From Citrobacter sp. Awk 4 (GTDB lineage: Bacteria; Pseudomonadota; Gammaproteobacteria; Enterobacterales; Enterobacteriaceae), in NCBI RefSeq assembly GCF_028069725.1, contig NZ_JANEWG010000023.1, forward strand, positions 1-64,000: DNA of 64,000 bases, read 5' to 3'. Of the stretch, positions 16,356 through 27,574 are shown piece by piece (positions within the stretch are counted from its first letter, which is position 1; each line of letters begins with the position of its first letter). Below the pieces are notes generated by a model. That model searched no databases. It was not told where the DNA came from and worked only from the letters and a program-made list of their open reading frames with translations. Both the position numbers and the translations under genes were made by a program.

Positions 16356-16486
16356 AATGCCGCTCAGTATAGGTAATCTGGAATTGAAAAACACCCCATT
16401 ATCATCCTGCAGGGGCAAGGCGTTATCTTAGCATGAACCCACGAGCACCTGACCTGAGGTATAGCGTTTTTTTTACCAGATGATAA

Positions 16487-16963
16487 ATGGTATTATTTGT
16501 TCGATTTATGTTGATGGAAATAGCTATGCCTCAGATAAGCCGGACAGCTTTAGTACCTTACAGTGCGGAGCAGATGTATCAGTTAGTGAATGATGTTCAG
16601 TCCTATCCCCAGTTTTTACCTGGATGTATAGGGAGTCGTGTTCTGGAGTCAACGCCAGGGCAGATGACCGCTGCGGTGGACGTCTCGAAAGCTGGGATCA
16701 GCAAAACGTTCACCACACGCAATCAACTGACGGATAATCAGAGCATCCTGATGCATCTGGTCGATGGACCGTTTAAAAAACTGATTGGCGGCTGGAAGTT
16801 TACGCCGTTGAATCATGAAGCATGTCGCATTGAATTTCAGCTCGATTTTGAGTTTACCAATAAACTCATTGAGCTGGCATTTGGGCGTATCTTCAAGGAG
16901 CTGGCCTCTAACATGGTGCAGGCTTTCACCGTCCGCGCTAAAGAGGTTTACAGTGCCGGCTAA
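16487..16963 (+). CDS. ratA: RatA, START-domain ribosome-association toxin/CoQ-binding protein
   Basis: 158 residues from GTG/ATG-type start at 16487, matching the length of E. coli RatA (YfjG), which also begins with a short hydrophobic leader before [14 protein letters not shown]; the shorter start at the internal Met (about 145 residues) is the alternative. It is a COQ10-like START domain: [34 protein letters not shown] and [18 protein letters not shown]. In E. coli it was reported to block ribosomal subunit joining; a ubiquinone role is suggested by its homologues. It overlaps ratB by 11 nt. Confidence 0.93.
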   Translation: MVLFVRFMLMEIAMPQISRTALVPYSAEQMYQLVNDVQSYPQFLPGCIGSRVLESTPGQMTAAVDVSKAGISKTFTTRNQLTDNQSILMHLVDGPFKKLIGGWKFTPLNHEACRIEFQLDFEFTNKLIELAFGRIFKELASNMVQAFTVRAKEVYSAG

Positions 16964-17243
16964 AATTGTCGTTGAGGTTGCCTACGCCTTGCCTGAGAAA
17001 CAGTATTTGCAGCGTGTGACGCTGGCAGAGGGTGCGACGGTTGAAGAGGCTATCCGTGCTTCCGGGCTGCTGGAATTACGTACTGATATTGATCTCGCGA
17101 GGAACAAAGTCGGCATCTATAGTCGCCCGGTAAAACTTGTTGATGCGGTCCATGATGGTGATCGGGTTGAGATTTATCGGCCATTAATTGCTGATCCGAA
17201 AGAGTTGCGGCGACAGCGCGCAGAAAAATCAGGCAATAAATAG
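16953..17243 (+). CDS. ratB: RatB/YfjF, UPF0125 ubiquitin-fold protein
   Basis: 96 residues from GTG 16953, exactly the E. coli length ([20 protein letters not shown]). A small beta-grasp protein of family UPF0125: [18 protein letters not shown] and the ending [20 protein letters not shown]. Its molecular job is not known. The start lies inside the end of ratA, so it should be translated by coupling. Confidence 0.92.
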   Translation: MPAKIVVEVAYALPEKQYLQRVTLAEGATVEEAIRASGLLELRTDIDLARNKVGIYSRPVKLVDAVHDGDRVEIYRPLIADPKELRRQRAEKSGNK

Positions 17244-17305
17244 CCGTGACTAGCCCGGTATGGAGTTGAAATGTGTCAACGCTATTCAGGACGGGTCAGT
17301 CACAA

Positions 17306-17336
17306 TAAAAAAGGTGCTCATTGAGCACCTTTTTTG
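17306..17336. terminator. bidirectional terminator between ratB and bamE
   Basis: AGGTGCTC and GAGCACCT form an 8-bp stem with a 3-nt loop, flanked by AAAAAA on the left and TTTTTT on the right. It serves the convergent ratB and bamE genes. Confidence 0.88.
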
Positions 17337-17349
17337 GATATTAGCGACC

Positions 17350-17697
17350 TTACTTATTGTTGCTGGTCAGTGCTGGCTTGTTGTCGATATTGGTTAACAC
17401 GCCGGTGCTGTTAAAGGTCAGCGTCAGAGTTTGTTGCGTTACACCTTCGTGCCCTGGTTGCTGACGGAACACATAAAACCATGTGTTGGTGCCAAACGGA
17501 TCGGACATCATTGGAGTACCCAGAGCATAAGCAACTTGTTGTTGCGTCATGCCGACACGCACTTTGGATACATCATTAGGTGTCAGATAGTTTCCCTGGT
17601 TGATATCAGGACGGTAAACCACTCGCTCCAGAGTGGAACAGCCTGCAGTCAACATCAGTAGTACTGCTGCGGCAGCAGTCAGCGTTTTACAGCGCAT
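17350..17697 (-). CDS. bamE: outer-membrane assembly lipoprotein BamE
   Basis: 115 residues with a lipoprotein signal ending in the lipobox LTAGC (Cys20). The mature part has the SmpA/OmlA fold: [35 protein letters not shown] and [15 protein letters not shown]. BamE stabilises the BamA-BamD interaction in the complex that inserts beta-barrel proteins into the outer membrane. It is monocistronic, between the shared terminator and recN. Confidence 0.96.
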   Translation of the reverse strand: MRCKTLTAAAAVLLMLTAGCSTLERVVYRPDINQGNYLTPNDVSKVRVGMTQQQVAYALGTPMMSDPFGTNTWFYVFRQQPGHEGVTQQTLTLTFNSTGVLTNIDNKPALTSNNK

Positions 17698-17846
17698 AGT
17701 GATTTGATTCCTTTTCGGGCCCGAGCAGTACGCGGCTCATATGTAATATGCCGATGATAATAGACCTTTCACCACTTTAAAACCTTTTGGTGTCGGCTCT
17801 TACGGCGATTTCGTTGTGTACTCTGACCCTGAAGGTGAAAAAAAGT

Positions 17847-19508
17847 TTACGCTGCCAGCAGTTCTTTCGCGTTTGCGAGGGTATTGCGCGTCACTTCGCT
17901 ACCGCCAAGTAAACGCGCTAACTCCTGCAGACGGGCTCGTTTGTCCAGCGGCTGCATGTGCGTTTCGGTCATTGCGCCGTCGGTTTCTTTACTGACGAAG
18001 AAGTGTTGATGGCCACATCCCGCTACTTGTGGTAAGTGGGTGACACACATCACCTGGGTAGATTCACCAAGCTGGCGTAGCAGTTTACCGACTACCGCAG
18101 CGGTTGGACCACTGATACCGACATCCACTTCATCAAAGATGAGCGCTGGAGTTTCCATCTTACGTGCAGTGATCACCTGAATAGCCAACGCGATGCGTGA
18201 CAGCTCGCCACCGGAGGCCACTTTAGCAATCGGCTGCATTGGTTGCCCTGGGTTTGTGGTGACCTTAAATTCAACACGGTCAGCGCCGTCCACGCTTAAA
18301 TGGTGCTCGTCAAACTTCACGTCGATGGCAAAGAACCCATGCGGCATGGAAAGGAGATGCATGCTTTCGGTAATGAGTTGCCCTAATTCCTGTGCATACA
18401 ACTGGCGCTGACTGTGCAGCGCTTTCGCCGTTTCCAGCGCCTGATGATGATGCTTACTTACTGCCAGTGTCAGGGTTTCCAGAGAGTCAGCCTGGTCGTC
18501 AAGCTGCTGCTGTTCTTCCAGCAGAGACTGATAAAATTGCGGCAATGCTTCCGGGCTAACGTGATGTTTACGGGCCAGTGAGATCTGTTTGGAAATCCGC
18601 TGCTCCAGTTCAAACAGGCGGTTGGGATCTAAATCCAGACGGTCACAGTAGTGGCGCAGTTCATCACTGGCTTCAGTGAGCTGGATCGTGGCTTCTTCCA
18701 GCATGTCGAGAATGCCAGAGAGTTTACCATCCAGACCTGCCAGTTCACTGACCAGTTGTTTTGCCGTATACAGCTGACTTTGCAAATTAACGTCTTCGCT
18801 GTCGGCCAGGATTGCCAGCGCATTCTGACTGGTCGTGAGCAATTGCCCACTGTTGGCCAGACGCTTGTACTCTTCGTCTATTTGTTCAAATTCACCGGGT
18901 TGTGGGTTGAATTCGTTCAGCTCTTTTAGCTGGTATTGTAGTAATTCTGCCCGGGCGGCGCGTTCCTGACTTTGTTGCTGGTGATGCGCCAGATCGCGGC
19001 AGCTTTGATGCCACAGTTGATAACGTGCAGCCATTTCCTGAGTCAGCGTGGATTCATTCGCATAGCCATCAAGCAGATTTTTTTGATGCTCAGATCGGGT
19101 CAGCAGCTGATGTGCATGCTGACCATGAATTTGAATGAGCAACTGGCCGAGTTCGCGCAGCTGCGATAGGGGTACGGCGGTACCGTTGATGAAGCCGCGT
19201 GAGCGACCATCGCTACTGATTACGCGACGTAGCAAGCACTCGCGGCCTTCTTCAAGCTGATTTTCCTCAAGCCAACGTAGCGCGGCTGGGGTGTCTTTCA
19301 GAGAAAAGCGGGCGCACAAATCGGCACGCGAGGCACCAATACGCACCATGTCGGCATCGGCCCTCCCACCAAGACACAAGCCGAGCGCATCAATTGCAAT
19401 GGATTTACCCGCCCCGGTTTCACCGGTGATGACGGTCATTCCGCTTTGAAAATCGATCTCGAGTTCACGAACGATAGCAAAATTGCTGATGGTCAGTTGT
19501 GCCAACAT
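17847..19508 (-). CDS. recN: DNA repair protein RecN
   Basis: 553 residues, the E. coli length. RecN is an SMC-like ATPase in double-strand break repair. Visible are the Walker [18 protein letters not shown] at about residue 26, two long coiled-coil stretches (about 150-380), the ABC signature [14 protein letters not shown], and Walker [18 protein letters not shown]. Two LexA boxes precede the gene, so it is part of the SOS regulon. The C-terminal LAA-like end (AKELLAA) is the known ClpXP degradation signal of RecN. Confidence 0.97.
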   Translation of the reverse strand: MLAQLTISNFAIVRELEIDFQSGMTVITGETGAGKSIAIDALGLCLGGRADADMVRIGASRADLCARFSLKDTPAALRWLEENQLEEGRECLLRRVISSDGRSRGFINGTAVPLSQLRELGQLLIQIHGQHAHQLLTRSEHQKNLLDGYANESTLTQEMAARYQLWHQSCRDLAHHQQQSQERAARAELLQYQLKELNEFNPQPGEFEQIDEEYKRLANSGQLLTTSQNALAILADSEDVNLQSQLYTAKQLVSELAGLDGKLSGILDMLEEATIQLTEASDELRHYCDRLDLDPNRLFELEQRISKQISLARKHHVSPEALPQFYQSLLEEQQQLDDQADSLETLTLAVSKHHHQALETAKALHSQRQLYAQELGQLITESMHLLSMPHGFFAIDVKFDEHHLSVDGADRVEFKVTTNPGQPMQPIAKVASGGELSRIALAIQVITARKMETPALIFDEVDVGISGPTAAVVGKLLRQLGESTQVMCVTHLPQVAGCGHQHFFVSKETDGAMTETHMQPLDKRARLQELARLLGGSEVTRNTLANAKELLAA

Positions 19509-19536
19509 AGCTGTTTTCCTGTATGAAAAACCATGA

Positions 19537-19574
19537 CTGTAATTGCATACAGTATAAACTGGTTTTTTATACAG
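19537..19574 (-). promoter_or_regulatory. two LexA boxes of recN
   Basis: CTGTAATTGCATACAG (19537-19552) and CTGGTTTTTTATACAG (19559-19574) both fit CTG-N10-CAG. The E. coli recN promoter has the same tandem arrangement. A third, weaker half-match (CTGTATGAAAAACCAT) lies at 19518-19533. Confidence 0.9.
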
Positions 19575-19593
19575 TAAAGAGCCTGGTGCAAAA

Positions 19594-20472
19594 TTAGAAT
19601 AATTTTTTTGACCAGCCCAGCTTGGCGCTTAATGTATTGAAATAGCTGTAATCTTTAGGGTGGATCAAATTAAGGTGGTAATCACAGCGACGAATCAAGA
19701 CATCTTCTCCTTCCTGTATAGGAAGTGCGATCTGGCTATCGCAGCTGATCTCAAGATCGTTTCGGCGATGCGAAAAACGCAGGCGAATCGTGCTGCTGCT
19801 GTTGATGACCAGCGGGCGAGCCGAGAGCGTATGCGGGAACATGGGCACCAGGGTGATCGCGTCCAGCGAGGGGGTCAGAATGGGGCCACCAGCAGAGAGC
19901 GAATAGGCCGTGGAACCCGTTGGGGTGGAGATAATCAAGCCATCTGAACGCTGAGAAAACGCAAAAATTTCGTCAATATAGACTTCGAACTCGATCATGT
20001 GCGCCACTTTACCAGGGTGCAGAACCACTTCGTTGATGGCGGTACTGATACGTTTCTGGCAGTTTTGTTGGCACACCAGGGCTTCAAGCAGGAAGCGTTT
20101 CTCACTGATGTAGTGGCCTTCCAGCACATCGGCTAATTGCTGCAGGGCGTTGTCAGGATCAAGGTCGGTCAGGAATCCGAGGTTACCGCGGTTGATGCCG
20201 ATAACTTTAATGTCATAGCGCGCGAGGGTGCGTGCCGCGCCGAGCATATTGCCATCGCCGCCGACCACCACGGCGAGGTCAGCCTGTTGACCAATCTCCG
20301 CAAGCGTGCCGGTTTGCACATTGTCGAGCTGTAATTCATGGGCGATTTGTTGCTCCACGATGACCTCATAACCTTTGGTGCATAACCAACGGTAGAGCAT
20401 TTCATGTGTCGTCAGTGCCGTGGGGTGACGTGGATGTCCCACAATGCCAATACACTTGAAATGATTATTCAT
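19594..20472 (-). CDS. nadK: NAD kinase
   Basis: 292 residues, equal to E. coli NadK (PpnK). It phosphorylates NAD to NADP. Motifs: [16 protein letters not shown] (the GGDG catalytic motif), [12 protein letters not shown], and the conserved [17 protein letters not shown]. It ends 20 nt from the recN LexA boxes and is divergent from grpE, an arrangement conserved in enterobacteria. Confidence 0.97.
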   Translation of the reverse strand: MNNHFKCIGIVGHPRHPTALTTHEMLYRWLCTKGYEVIVEQQIAHELQLDNVQTGTLAEIGQQADLAVVVGGDGNMLGAARTLARYDIKVIGINRGNLGFLTDLDPDNALQQLADVLEGHYISEKRFLLEALVCQQNCQKRISTAINEVVLHPGKVAHMIEFEVYIDEIFAFSQRSDGLIISTPTGSTAYSLSAGGPILTPSLDAITLVPMFPHTLSARPLVINSSSTIRLRFSHRRNDLEISCDSQIALPIQEGEDVLIRRCDYHLNLIHPKDYSYFNTLSAKLGWSKKLF

Positions 20473-20520
20473 TTTCTCGAGGTCCTTGTAGCGAAGATTG
20501 ATGACAATGTGAGTGCTTCC

Positions 20521-20549
20521 CTTGAATCCCTGAATCTGATCCCCATAAT
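20521..20549 (+). promoter_or_regulatory. sigma-32 heat-shock promoter of grpE
   Basis: CTTGAA (20521-20526) and CCCCATAAT (20541-20549), 14 bp apart, match the RpoH consensus CTTGAAA / CCCCATNT. They lie 46 nt before the grpE start, as in E. coli. Confidence 0.85.
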
Positions 20550-20561
20550 AAGCGAAGTTAG

Positions 20562-21188
<627 letters not shown>

Positions 21189-21203
21189 TCTGCCTCTGAT
21201 AGT

Positions 21204-21236
21204 GCCGGGTGGCGGTTGACGCCTTACCCGGCCTAC
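21204..21236. repeat. REP element between grpE and corB
   Basis: GCCGGGT and ACCCGGC pair, as do GGCG and CGCC, giving the bulged palindrome typical of enterobacterial REP sequences; it ends with the usual GCCTAC. It sits between two convergent genes, where REP sequences commonly lie, and may stabilise their 3' ends. Confidence 0.75.
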
Positions 21237-21247
21237 AACTCCTGGCC

Positions 21248-22534
21248 TTATTCCGCGACACTTTCCCGCAGCGGTTTTACCGGTAATACCTGCACCTGTT
21301 TAATCATATTGTCCTGCACGTCGAGAATATCGATATCGTACTGACCGATACGTACGCGGGTACCCGCTATCGGGATCTCTTCCAGCGCTTCCAGGATTAT
21401 ACCGTTTACCGTCCGGGCATCGTCTTCGGGGAGGTGCCAGTTAAACGCTTTGTTGATTTCGCGAACGTTGGCGCTACCGTCAATGATCACCGAACCGTCA
21501 TTTTGCGGCGTTACTTCTTCTGCCAGGGTCGGGGACATGGAGGTCGTGAAGTCGCCGACAATTTCTTCCAGAATGTCTTCAACCGTTACCAGCCCCTGAA
21601 TATCGCCGTATTCGTTGACCACCAGACCGACTTTCTTTTTATTACGCTGAAATTTTACCAGCTGTGTACTGAGCGGTGTTCCTTCCGGGACGTAGTAGAT
21701 TTCATCGGCAGCGCGCAGCATTGTTTCTTTGGTGAACTCTTTCTTTTCCGACATCAGTCGCCAGGCTTCACGAACCCGCAGCATGCTGATGGCATCATCC
21801 AGTGACTCGCGATAGAGCACGATGCGCCCGTGCGGCGAGTGCGAAAGCTGGCGCACAATTGACTTCCAGTCATCGTTGATGTCGATTCCGATAATTTCGT
21901 TGCGCGGAACCATAATGTCGTCGACGCTGACCTTCTCCAGATCCAGCACCGACAGCAGCATATCCTGATTGCGGCGGGAAATTTGCGAGCGCGATTCGTT
22001 CACGAGGGTCCGCAGCTCATCTTTGCTCAGCGAACTACTTATAACAATATCCGTTTTGATGCCCATCAGACGCATCAGCAGACGGGTAATGGTGTTGAGT
22101 AGCCAGACCAGCGGCATCATCAGTATCTGCAACGGAGCAAGCAGGAAGCTGCTTGGATAAGCGACCTTTTCCGGATACAGCGCGGCGATGGTTTTCGGTA
22201 AGACTTCTGCGAACACCAGCACCACAAACGTTAACACGCCGGTGGCAATCGCGACGCCAGCATCGCCGTACAGCCGCATACCAACAATCGTGCCGAGCGC
22301 CGACGCCAGAATATTCACCAGGTTATTGCCGATCAGCACCAGACTTATTAAACGGTCCGGCTTGCGCAGCAATTTTTCCACGCGTTTTGCAGGGCGGTTG
22401 CCTTGTTTGGCCAGATGGCGAAGACGGTAGCGGTTCAGCGTCATCATTCCGGTTTCGGAGCCGGAAAAATAGGCTGAGATAACCACCATGATGATCAGCG
22501 TGATGATCAGCGTGGTGGTGGAAATATGTTCCAG
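21248..22534 (-). CDS. corB: CorB/YfjD, CNNM-type magnesium/cobalt-related membrane protein
   Basis: 428 residues if translation starts at CTG 22534, which has AAGGAG seven bases upstream and reproduces the E. coli N-terminus (LEHISTTTLII...); the first ATG would cost 15 residues and half of the first membrane helix. Layout: DUF21 membrane domain with 3-4 helices (about 5-190; ISAYFSGSETGMMTLNRYRL), two CBS domains (about 205-330; VDDIMVPRNEIIGID, GDIQGLVTVEDILEEIVGD) and a CorC/HlyC C-terminal domain. Salmonella CorB affects Mg2+/Co2+ handling. It overlaps nothing and is followed by corE in the same direction upstream. Confidence 0.9.
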   Translation of the reverse strand: MEHISTTTLIITLIIMVVISAYFSGSETGMMTLNRYRLRHLAKQGNRPAKRVEKLLRKPDRLISLVLIGNNLVNILASALGTIVGMRLYGDAGVAIATGVLTFVVLVFAEVLPKTIAALYPEKVAYPSSFLLAPLQILMMPLVWLLNTITRLLMRLMGIKTDIVISSSLSKDELRTLVNESRSQISRRNQDMLLSVLDLEKVSVDDIMVPRNEIIGIDINDDWKSIVRQLSHSPHGRIVLYRESLDDAISMLRVREAWRLMSEKKEFTKETMLRAADEIYYVPEGTPLSTQLVKFQRNKKKVGLVVNEYGDIQGLVTVEDILEEIVGDFTTSMSPTLAEEVTPQNDGSVIIDGSANVREINKAFNWHLPEDDARTVNGIILEALEEIPIAGTRVRIGQYDIDILDVQDNMIKQVQVLPVKPLRESVAE

Positions 22535-22553
22535 GGGAAACTCCTTAGATGGT

Positions 22554-23345
22554 TTAGCTTACAAACTGCTGCAATACACGGCTGCCAAAATAGGCCATCG
22601 TCAGAATGCCTGCGCCGGCAACGTTAAACCAGACGACACGGCGTCCGCGCCAGCCTTCATGGTAATGCCCCCACAACAAGACGATATAGACAAACCATGC
22701 CACGATGGAGAGCACGGCCTTGTCGATATTCTCCATGCTGAACAGGTTATGCATGTAAAACAGACCGGTACAGAGGGTTAACGTCAGCAGTACGACGCCA
22801 ATTTGTGTGATGTGAAACATTTTGCGCTCAATGCTCATCAGCGGCGGCATTTCATTACTGAAGGCCAGCTTTTTGTTCTTCAACTGATAGTCAATCCACG
22901 CCAGTTGTAAGGCATACAGCGCAGCAATAATGAGCGTTGCGTAAGAGAACAGCGACAGTCCGATGTGTATCATCATGCCTGGCGTTGCTTCGAGGTGAGT
23001 AATGTACTCATTCGGCATGAACGTGGCGAAGGCCAGATTGATTAGCGCAAATGCGTAGACGATTGGCAACAAAAGCCAGCCGCGATTGCGTGAGGCAACA
23101 ATGGTCATCACTGTGCAGATCATCAGGCTGACCAGCGAGCCAACGTTTAACAGGCTCAGGTTTTGTCCGCTGTCGCCGCCAGGCAGAATGCGGGCTTCCA
23201 GCGCGAACGCATGACACACCAGCGCGATGACGGCGGAGAGAATGGCCATACGCCGCCAGCCGCTGTTTTTTTGCAGCAGACCAGGAACGATCAGCGCAAG
23301 GCTGATGGAATAGGCGACAAGGGCGAGCAGGGCAAAAACGGGCAT
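22554..23345 (-). CDS. corE: CorE/YpjD, cytochrome-c-assembly-like membrane protein
   Basis: 263 residues, the E. coli YpjD length, with about eight membrane helices. It belongs to the CcmC/CcsA-type family: the tryptophan-rich WASRNRGWLLLP-like and GMMIHIGLSLFSYATLIIAA segments and the late histidine in LLWGHYHEGWRGRR are typical. Genetic data in Salmonella link it with CorB to divalent-metal traits; the biochemical role is open. It lies 19 nt before corB and is divergent from ffh. Confidence 0.88.
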   Translation of the reverse strand: MPVFALLALVAYSISLALIVPGLLQKNSGWRRMAILSAVIALVCHAFALEARILPGGDSGQNLSLLNVGSLVSLMICTVMTIVASRNRGWLLLPIVYAFALINLAFATFMPNEYITHLEATPGMMIHIGLSLFSYATLIIAALYALQLAWIDYQLKNKKLAFSNEMPPLMSIERKMFHITQIGVVLLTLTLCTGLFYMHNLFSMENIDKAVLSIVAWFVYIVLLWGHYHEGWRGRRVVWFNVAGAGILTMAYFGSRVLQQFVS

Positions 23346-23510
23346 ATTAAGTGTCGACAGTTGGCCAGTAGGAAGAGAAGCAGTATAGCGTTACGTGACC
23401 GCTGCTCCAACCGTTGCATAACAACAAAGACGGCTTCATGTTATACTGCGGCAAAATTCTGTAGATGTGTCGCGCTAGCGACCAACCGTTTCCACCCCAG
23501 GCGAGAGACA

Positions 23511-24872
23511 ATGTTTGATAATTTAACCGATCGTTTGTCGCGCACACTGCGCAACATCAGTGGCCGTGGGCGCCTTACTGAAGACAACGTTAAAGAGACG
23601 CTGCGCGAAGTGCGCATGGCGCTGCTGGAGGCTGACGTTGCGCTGCCGGTAGTGCGTGAGTTTATCAATCGCGTAAAAGAGAAAGCGGTTGGTCATGAAG
23701 TTAACAAGAGCCTGACGCCAGGGCAGGAGTTCGTCAAGATTGTCCGTAACGAACTGGTTGCGGCAATGGGCGAAGAAAACCAGACGTTGAATCTGGCTGC
23801 ACAACCGCCGGCTGTCGTGTTGATGGCGGGTCTGCAGGGTGCGGGTAAAACGACCAGCGTCGGTAAGCTGGGTAAATTCCTGCGCGAGAAGCACAAGAAG
23901 AAAGTGCTGGTTGTCTCTGCCGACGTCTATCGCCCGGCGGCGATCAAACAGCTGGAAACGTTAGCTGAGCAAGTTGGCGTTGATTTCTTCCCGTCGGATG
24001 TCGGCCAGAAGCCGGTCGATATCGTTAACGCGGCGCTGAAAGAAGCCAAACTCAAGTTCTACGACGTGCTGCTGGTGGATACCGCCGGTCGTCTGCACGT
24101 TGACGAAGCGATGATGGACGAAATCAAACAGGTACACGCCTCGATCAATCCGGTTGAGACCCTGTTTGTGGTTGACGCCATGACCGGTCAGGATGCCGCC
24201 AACACAGCGAAAGCGTTTAACGAAGCGCTGCCGTTAACCGGTGTGGTACTGACGAAGGTTGATGGTGACGCCCGTGGCGGTGCGGCACTCTCTATTCGCC
24301 ATATCACCGGTAAGCCAATTAAGTTCCTCGGTGTCGGTGAGAAGACCGAAGCGCTGGAACCGTTCCATCCGGACCGTATTGCTTCCCGAATTCTCGGCAT
24401 GGGCGACGTCCTGTCGCTGATCGAAGATATTGAAAGCAAAGTTGACCGTGCGCAGGCTGAGAAACTGGCCAGCAAGCTGAAAAAAGGCGACGGCTTCGAT
24501 CTGAACGACTTCCTTGAGCAACTGCGTCAGATGAAAAACATGGGCGGAATGGCGAGCCTGATGGGCAAGCTGCCGGGCATGGGGCAGATTCCTGACAACG
24601 TCAAATCGCAGATGGATGACAAAGTGCTGGTTCGTATGGAAGCCATCATCAACTCGATGACGCTGAAAGAGCGCGCCAAACCGGAAATCATCAAAGGTTC
24701 CCGTAAACGCCGTATCGCCGCCGGTTGTGGCATGCAGGTACAGGACGTTAACCGTCTTCTGAAACAGTTCGACGACATGCAGCGCATGATGAAGAAAATG
24801 AAGAAAGGCGGTATGGCGAAAATGATGCGCGGTATGAAGGGGATGATGCCCCCCGGATTCCCTGGCCGCTAA
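23511..24872 (+). CDS. ffh: signal recognition particle protein Ffh
   Basis: 453 residues from ATG 23511, the E. coli length; the open frame begins far upstream but that part is divergent promoter DNA. Ffh binds signal sequences and 4.5S RNA. N domain to about 90; G domain with LMAGLQGAGKTTSVGKLGK, LLVDTAGRLHVDE and LTKVDGDARGGAAL; the methionine-rich M domain follows from about 300, with the RNA-binding GSRKRRIAAGCGMQ near 395. It is monocistronic. Confidence 0.97.
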   Translation: MFDNLTDRLSRTLRNISGRGRLTEDNVKETLREVRMALLEADVALPVVREFINRVKEKAVGHEVNKSLTPGQEFVKIVRNELVAAMGEENQTLNLAAQPPAVVLMAGLQGAGKTTSVGKLGKFLREKHKKKVLVVSADVYRPAAIKQLETLAEQVGVDFFPSDVGQKPVDIVNAALKEAKLKFYDVLLVDTAGRLHVDEAMMDEIKQVHASINPVETLFVVDAMTGQDAANTAKAFNEALPLTGVVLTKVDGDARGGAALSIRHITGKPIKFLGVGEKTEALEPFHPDRIASRILGMGDVLSLIEDIESKVDRAQAEKLASKLKKGDGFDLNDFLEQLRQMKNMGGMASLMGKLPGMGQIPDNVKSQMDDKVLVRMEAIINSMTLKERAKPEIIKGSRKRRIAAGCGMQVQDVNRLLKQFDDMQRMMKKMKKGGMAKMMRGMKGMMPPGFPGR

Positions 24873-25375
<503 letters not shown>

Positions 25376-25393
25376 TCTGTCACGGTGGTCATG

Positions 25394-25942
25394 ATGAGCA
25401 AGCAACTCGCCGCACAAGTACCTGTTGAACCCATTATTTTGGGGAAAATGGGTTCTTCTTACGGTATCCGTGGTTGGCTCAGAGTGTTTTCTTCCACTGA
25501 AGACGCCGAAAGCATTTTTGACTATCAGCCCTGGTTTATCCAGAAGGCGGGTCAGTGGCAGCAAGTACAGCTGGAAAGCTGGAAGCACCACAATCAGGAT
25601 CTGATCATCAAGCTGAAAGGCGTTGACGATCGTGATGCCGCGAATCTGCTGACCAATTGCGAAATTGTCGTGGATTCTTCGCAGTTGCCTGCGCTTGAAG
25701 ACGGTACCTACTACTGGAAAGACCTGATGGGCTGCCAGGTAGTGACCACTGAAGGCTACGATCTCGGTAAAGTCGTCGATATGATGGAAACCGGATCAAA
25801 TGACGTCATCGTCATTAAGGCAAACCTGAAAGATGCGTTTGGTATCAAGGAACGTCTTGTGCCGTTCCTCGATGGGCAGGTTATCAAGAAAGTCGATCTC
25901 GCTACTCGTACTATCGAAGTAGATTGGGATCCTGGTTTTTAA
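25394..25942 (+). CDS. rimM: 16S rRNA processing/ribosome maturation factor RimM
   Basis: 182 residues from ATG 25394 ([20 protein letters not shown]), as in E. coli; in-frame Met codons at 25385 and 25391 are less likely. N-terminal RimM domain ([20 protein letters not shown]) and C-terminal PRC barrel ([20 protein letters not shown], ending EVDWDPGF). It binds S19 during assembly of the 30S head. Second gene of the operon. Confidence 0.97.
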   Translation: MSKQLAAQVPVEPIILGKMGSSYGIRGWLRVFSSTEDAESIFDYQPWFIQKAGQWQQVQLESWKHHNQDLIIKLKGVDDRDAANLLTNCEIVVDSSQLPALEDGTYYWKDLMGCQVVTTEGYDLGKVVDMMETGSNDVIVIKANLKDAFGIKERLVPFLDGQVIKKVDLATRTIEVDWDPGF

Positions 25943-25972
25943 ACCACCGGATAAACGGTAAAAGACGGCGCT

Positions 25973-26740
25973 ATGTGGATTGGCATAATTAGCCTGTTTC
26001 CTGAAATGTTCCGCGCAATTACCGATTACGGGGTAACTGGCCGGGCAGTAAAAAATGGCCTGCTGAGCATCCAGAGCTGGAGTCCCCGGGACTTCACGCA
26101 TGACCGGCACCGTACCGTGGACGATCGTCCTTACGGCGGCGGACCGGGGATGTTAATGATGGTGCAACCCTTGCGGGATGCTATTCATGCAGCAAAAAGC
26201 GCGGCGGGTGAAGGCGCAAAGGTGATTTATCTGTCACCTCAGGGACGCAAGCTTGATCAAGCGGGCGTGAGCGAACTGGCAACGAATCAAAAACTGATTC
26301 TGGTCTGTGGTCGCTACGAAGGCATAGATGAGCGCGTGATCCAAACCGAAATTGACGAAGAATGGTCAATCGGCGATTACGTTCTCAGTGGTGGTGAGTT
26401 ACCAGCAATGACGCTGATTGACTCCGTTTCCCGGTTCATTCCGGGGGTTCTGGGTCATGAAGCTTCGGCAACGGAAGATTCTTTTGCCGATGGATTGCTG
26501 GACTGTCCACACTATACCCGACCTGAAGTGTTAGAGACGATGGAAGTACCGGCGGTGTTACTGTCGGGGAACCATGCGGAGATACGTCGCTGGCGTTTGA
26601 AACAGTCGCTGGGCCGTACCTGGCTTAGAAGACCTGAACTTCTGGAAAACCTGGCTCTGACTGAAGAGCAAGCAAGGTTGCTGGCGGAGTTCAAAACGGA
26701 ACACGCACAACAGCAACATAAACATGATGGGCAAGCGTAA
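25973..26740 (+). CDS. trmD: tRNA (guanine-N1)-methyltransferase TrmD
   Basis: 255 residues, the E. coli length. TrmD methylates G37 of tRNAs reading CNN codons and prevents frameshifting. The SPOUT knot is seen in [32 protein letters not shown] and [16 protein letters not shown]. Third gene of the ribosomal operon. Confidence 0.98.
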   Translation: MWIGIISLFPEMFRAITDYGVTGRAVKNGLLSIQSWSPRDFTHDRHRTVDDRPYGGGPGMLMMVQPLRDAIHAAKSAAGEGAKVIYLSPQGRKLDQAGVSELATNQKLILVCGRYEGIDERVIQTEIDEEWSIGDYVLSGGELPAMTLIDSVSRFIPGVLGHEASATEDSFADGLLDCPHYTRPEVLETMEVPAVLLSGNHAEIRRWRLKQSLGRTWLRRPELLENLALTEEQARLLAEFKTEHAQQQHKHDGQA

Positions 26741-26781
26741 TACGCTCCCGATATATCAGTTTACCCAGGATAAGAGATTAA

Positions 26782-27132
<351 letters not shown>

Positions 27133-27170
27133 TAACGCGCTTTCGCAACATCCGAAAGCTTGTATAAAAC

Positions 27171-27203
27171 AAGGGGTTAGCGTAATGCTAACCCCTTTTT
27201 TAT
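27171..27203 (+). terminator. phage-supplied terminator behind rplS
   Basis: AAGGGGTTAGC and GCTAACCCCTT form an 11-bp stem followed by TTTTTTATT. It ends the ribosomal operon after integration and stands in for the displaced host terminator. Confidence 0.85.
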
Positions 27204-27254
27204 TGCCGATGGCGGCAAATTGGCGACGGAGTTTTACTTGATGGCGGCAGAAGT

Positions 27255-27280
27255 AAAAAAAAACCTGCCGAAGCAGGTTT
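27255..27280 (-). terminator. terminator of the ogr transcript
   Basis: On the minus strand AAACCTGC and GCAGGTTT form an 8-bp stem with a TTCG loop, followed by nine T. It overlaps the last bases of ogr and keeps late phage transcription from running into rplS. Confidence 0.85.
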
Positions 27281-27497
27281 AAAGCCAAAGTTGCTGTTGC
27301 TGGTTTCTTACAGGGTGGGGCGGGGCAGGCTCAACAGCTCCCGGTTTCATGATGAATCTCGATAGCGTCTCAAAAGTTATAAACGTGCAGCCACAATTAA
27401 TGTTTTGGCATTGATGATAACGCTCTTTCGTTTCGGTACTAAGGTATCTGCTAGTGCGAGCATGAGCGGCGTTCTGGCATAACGGGCAATGCATCAT
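27279..27497 (-). CDS. ogr: late gene activator Ogr/Delta zinc finger
   Basis: 72 residues, the P2 Ogr length. The zinc-binding cysteines are in HCPLCQNAAHARTS and YHQCQNINCGCTF, with the usual PYLS-like RYLSTETKERYHQC region. Ogr (B in 186, Delta in P4) activates the four late promoters by binding upstream and touching the RNA polymerase alpha subunit. As in P2 it is next to the attachment site, downstream of D. Confidence 0.95.
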   Translation of the reverse strand: MMHCPLCQNAAHARTSRYLSTETKERYHQCQNINCGCTFITFETLSRFIMKPGAVEPAPPHPVRNQQQQLWL

Positions 27498-27574
27498 AAT
27501 TTTTCCCCTGCTGGCGTGTCTGAGGGAATAATATACTTTAAATTTGCATTTGCAAGTTAAGGTTTGCTTTTTTG

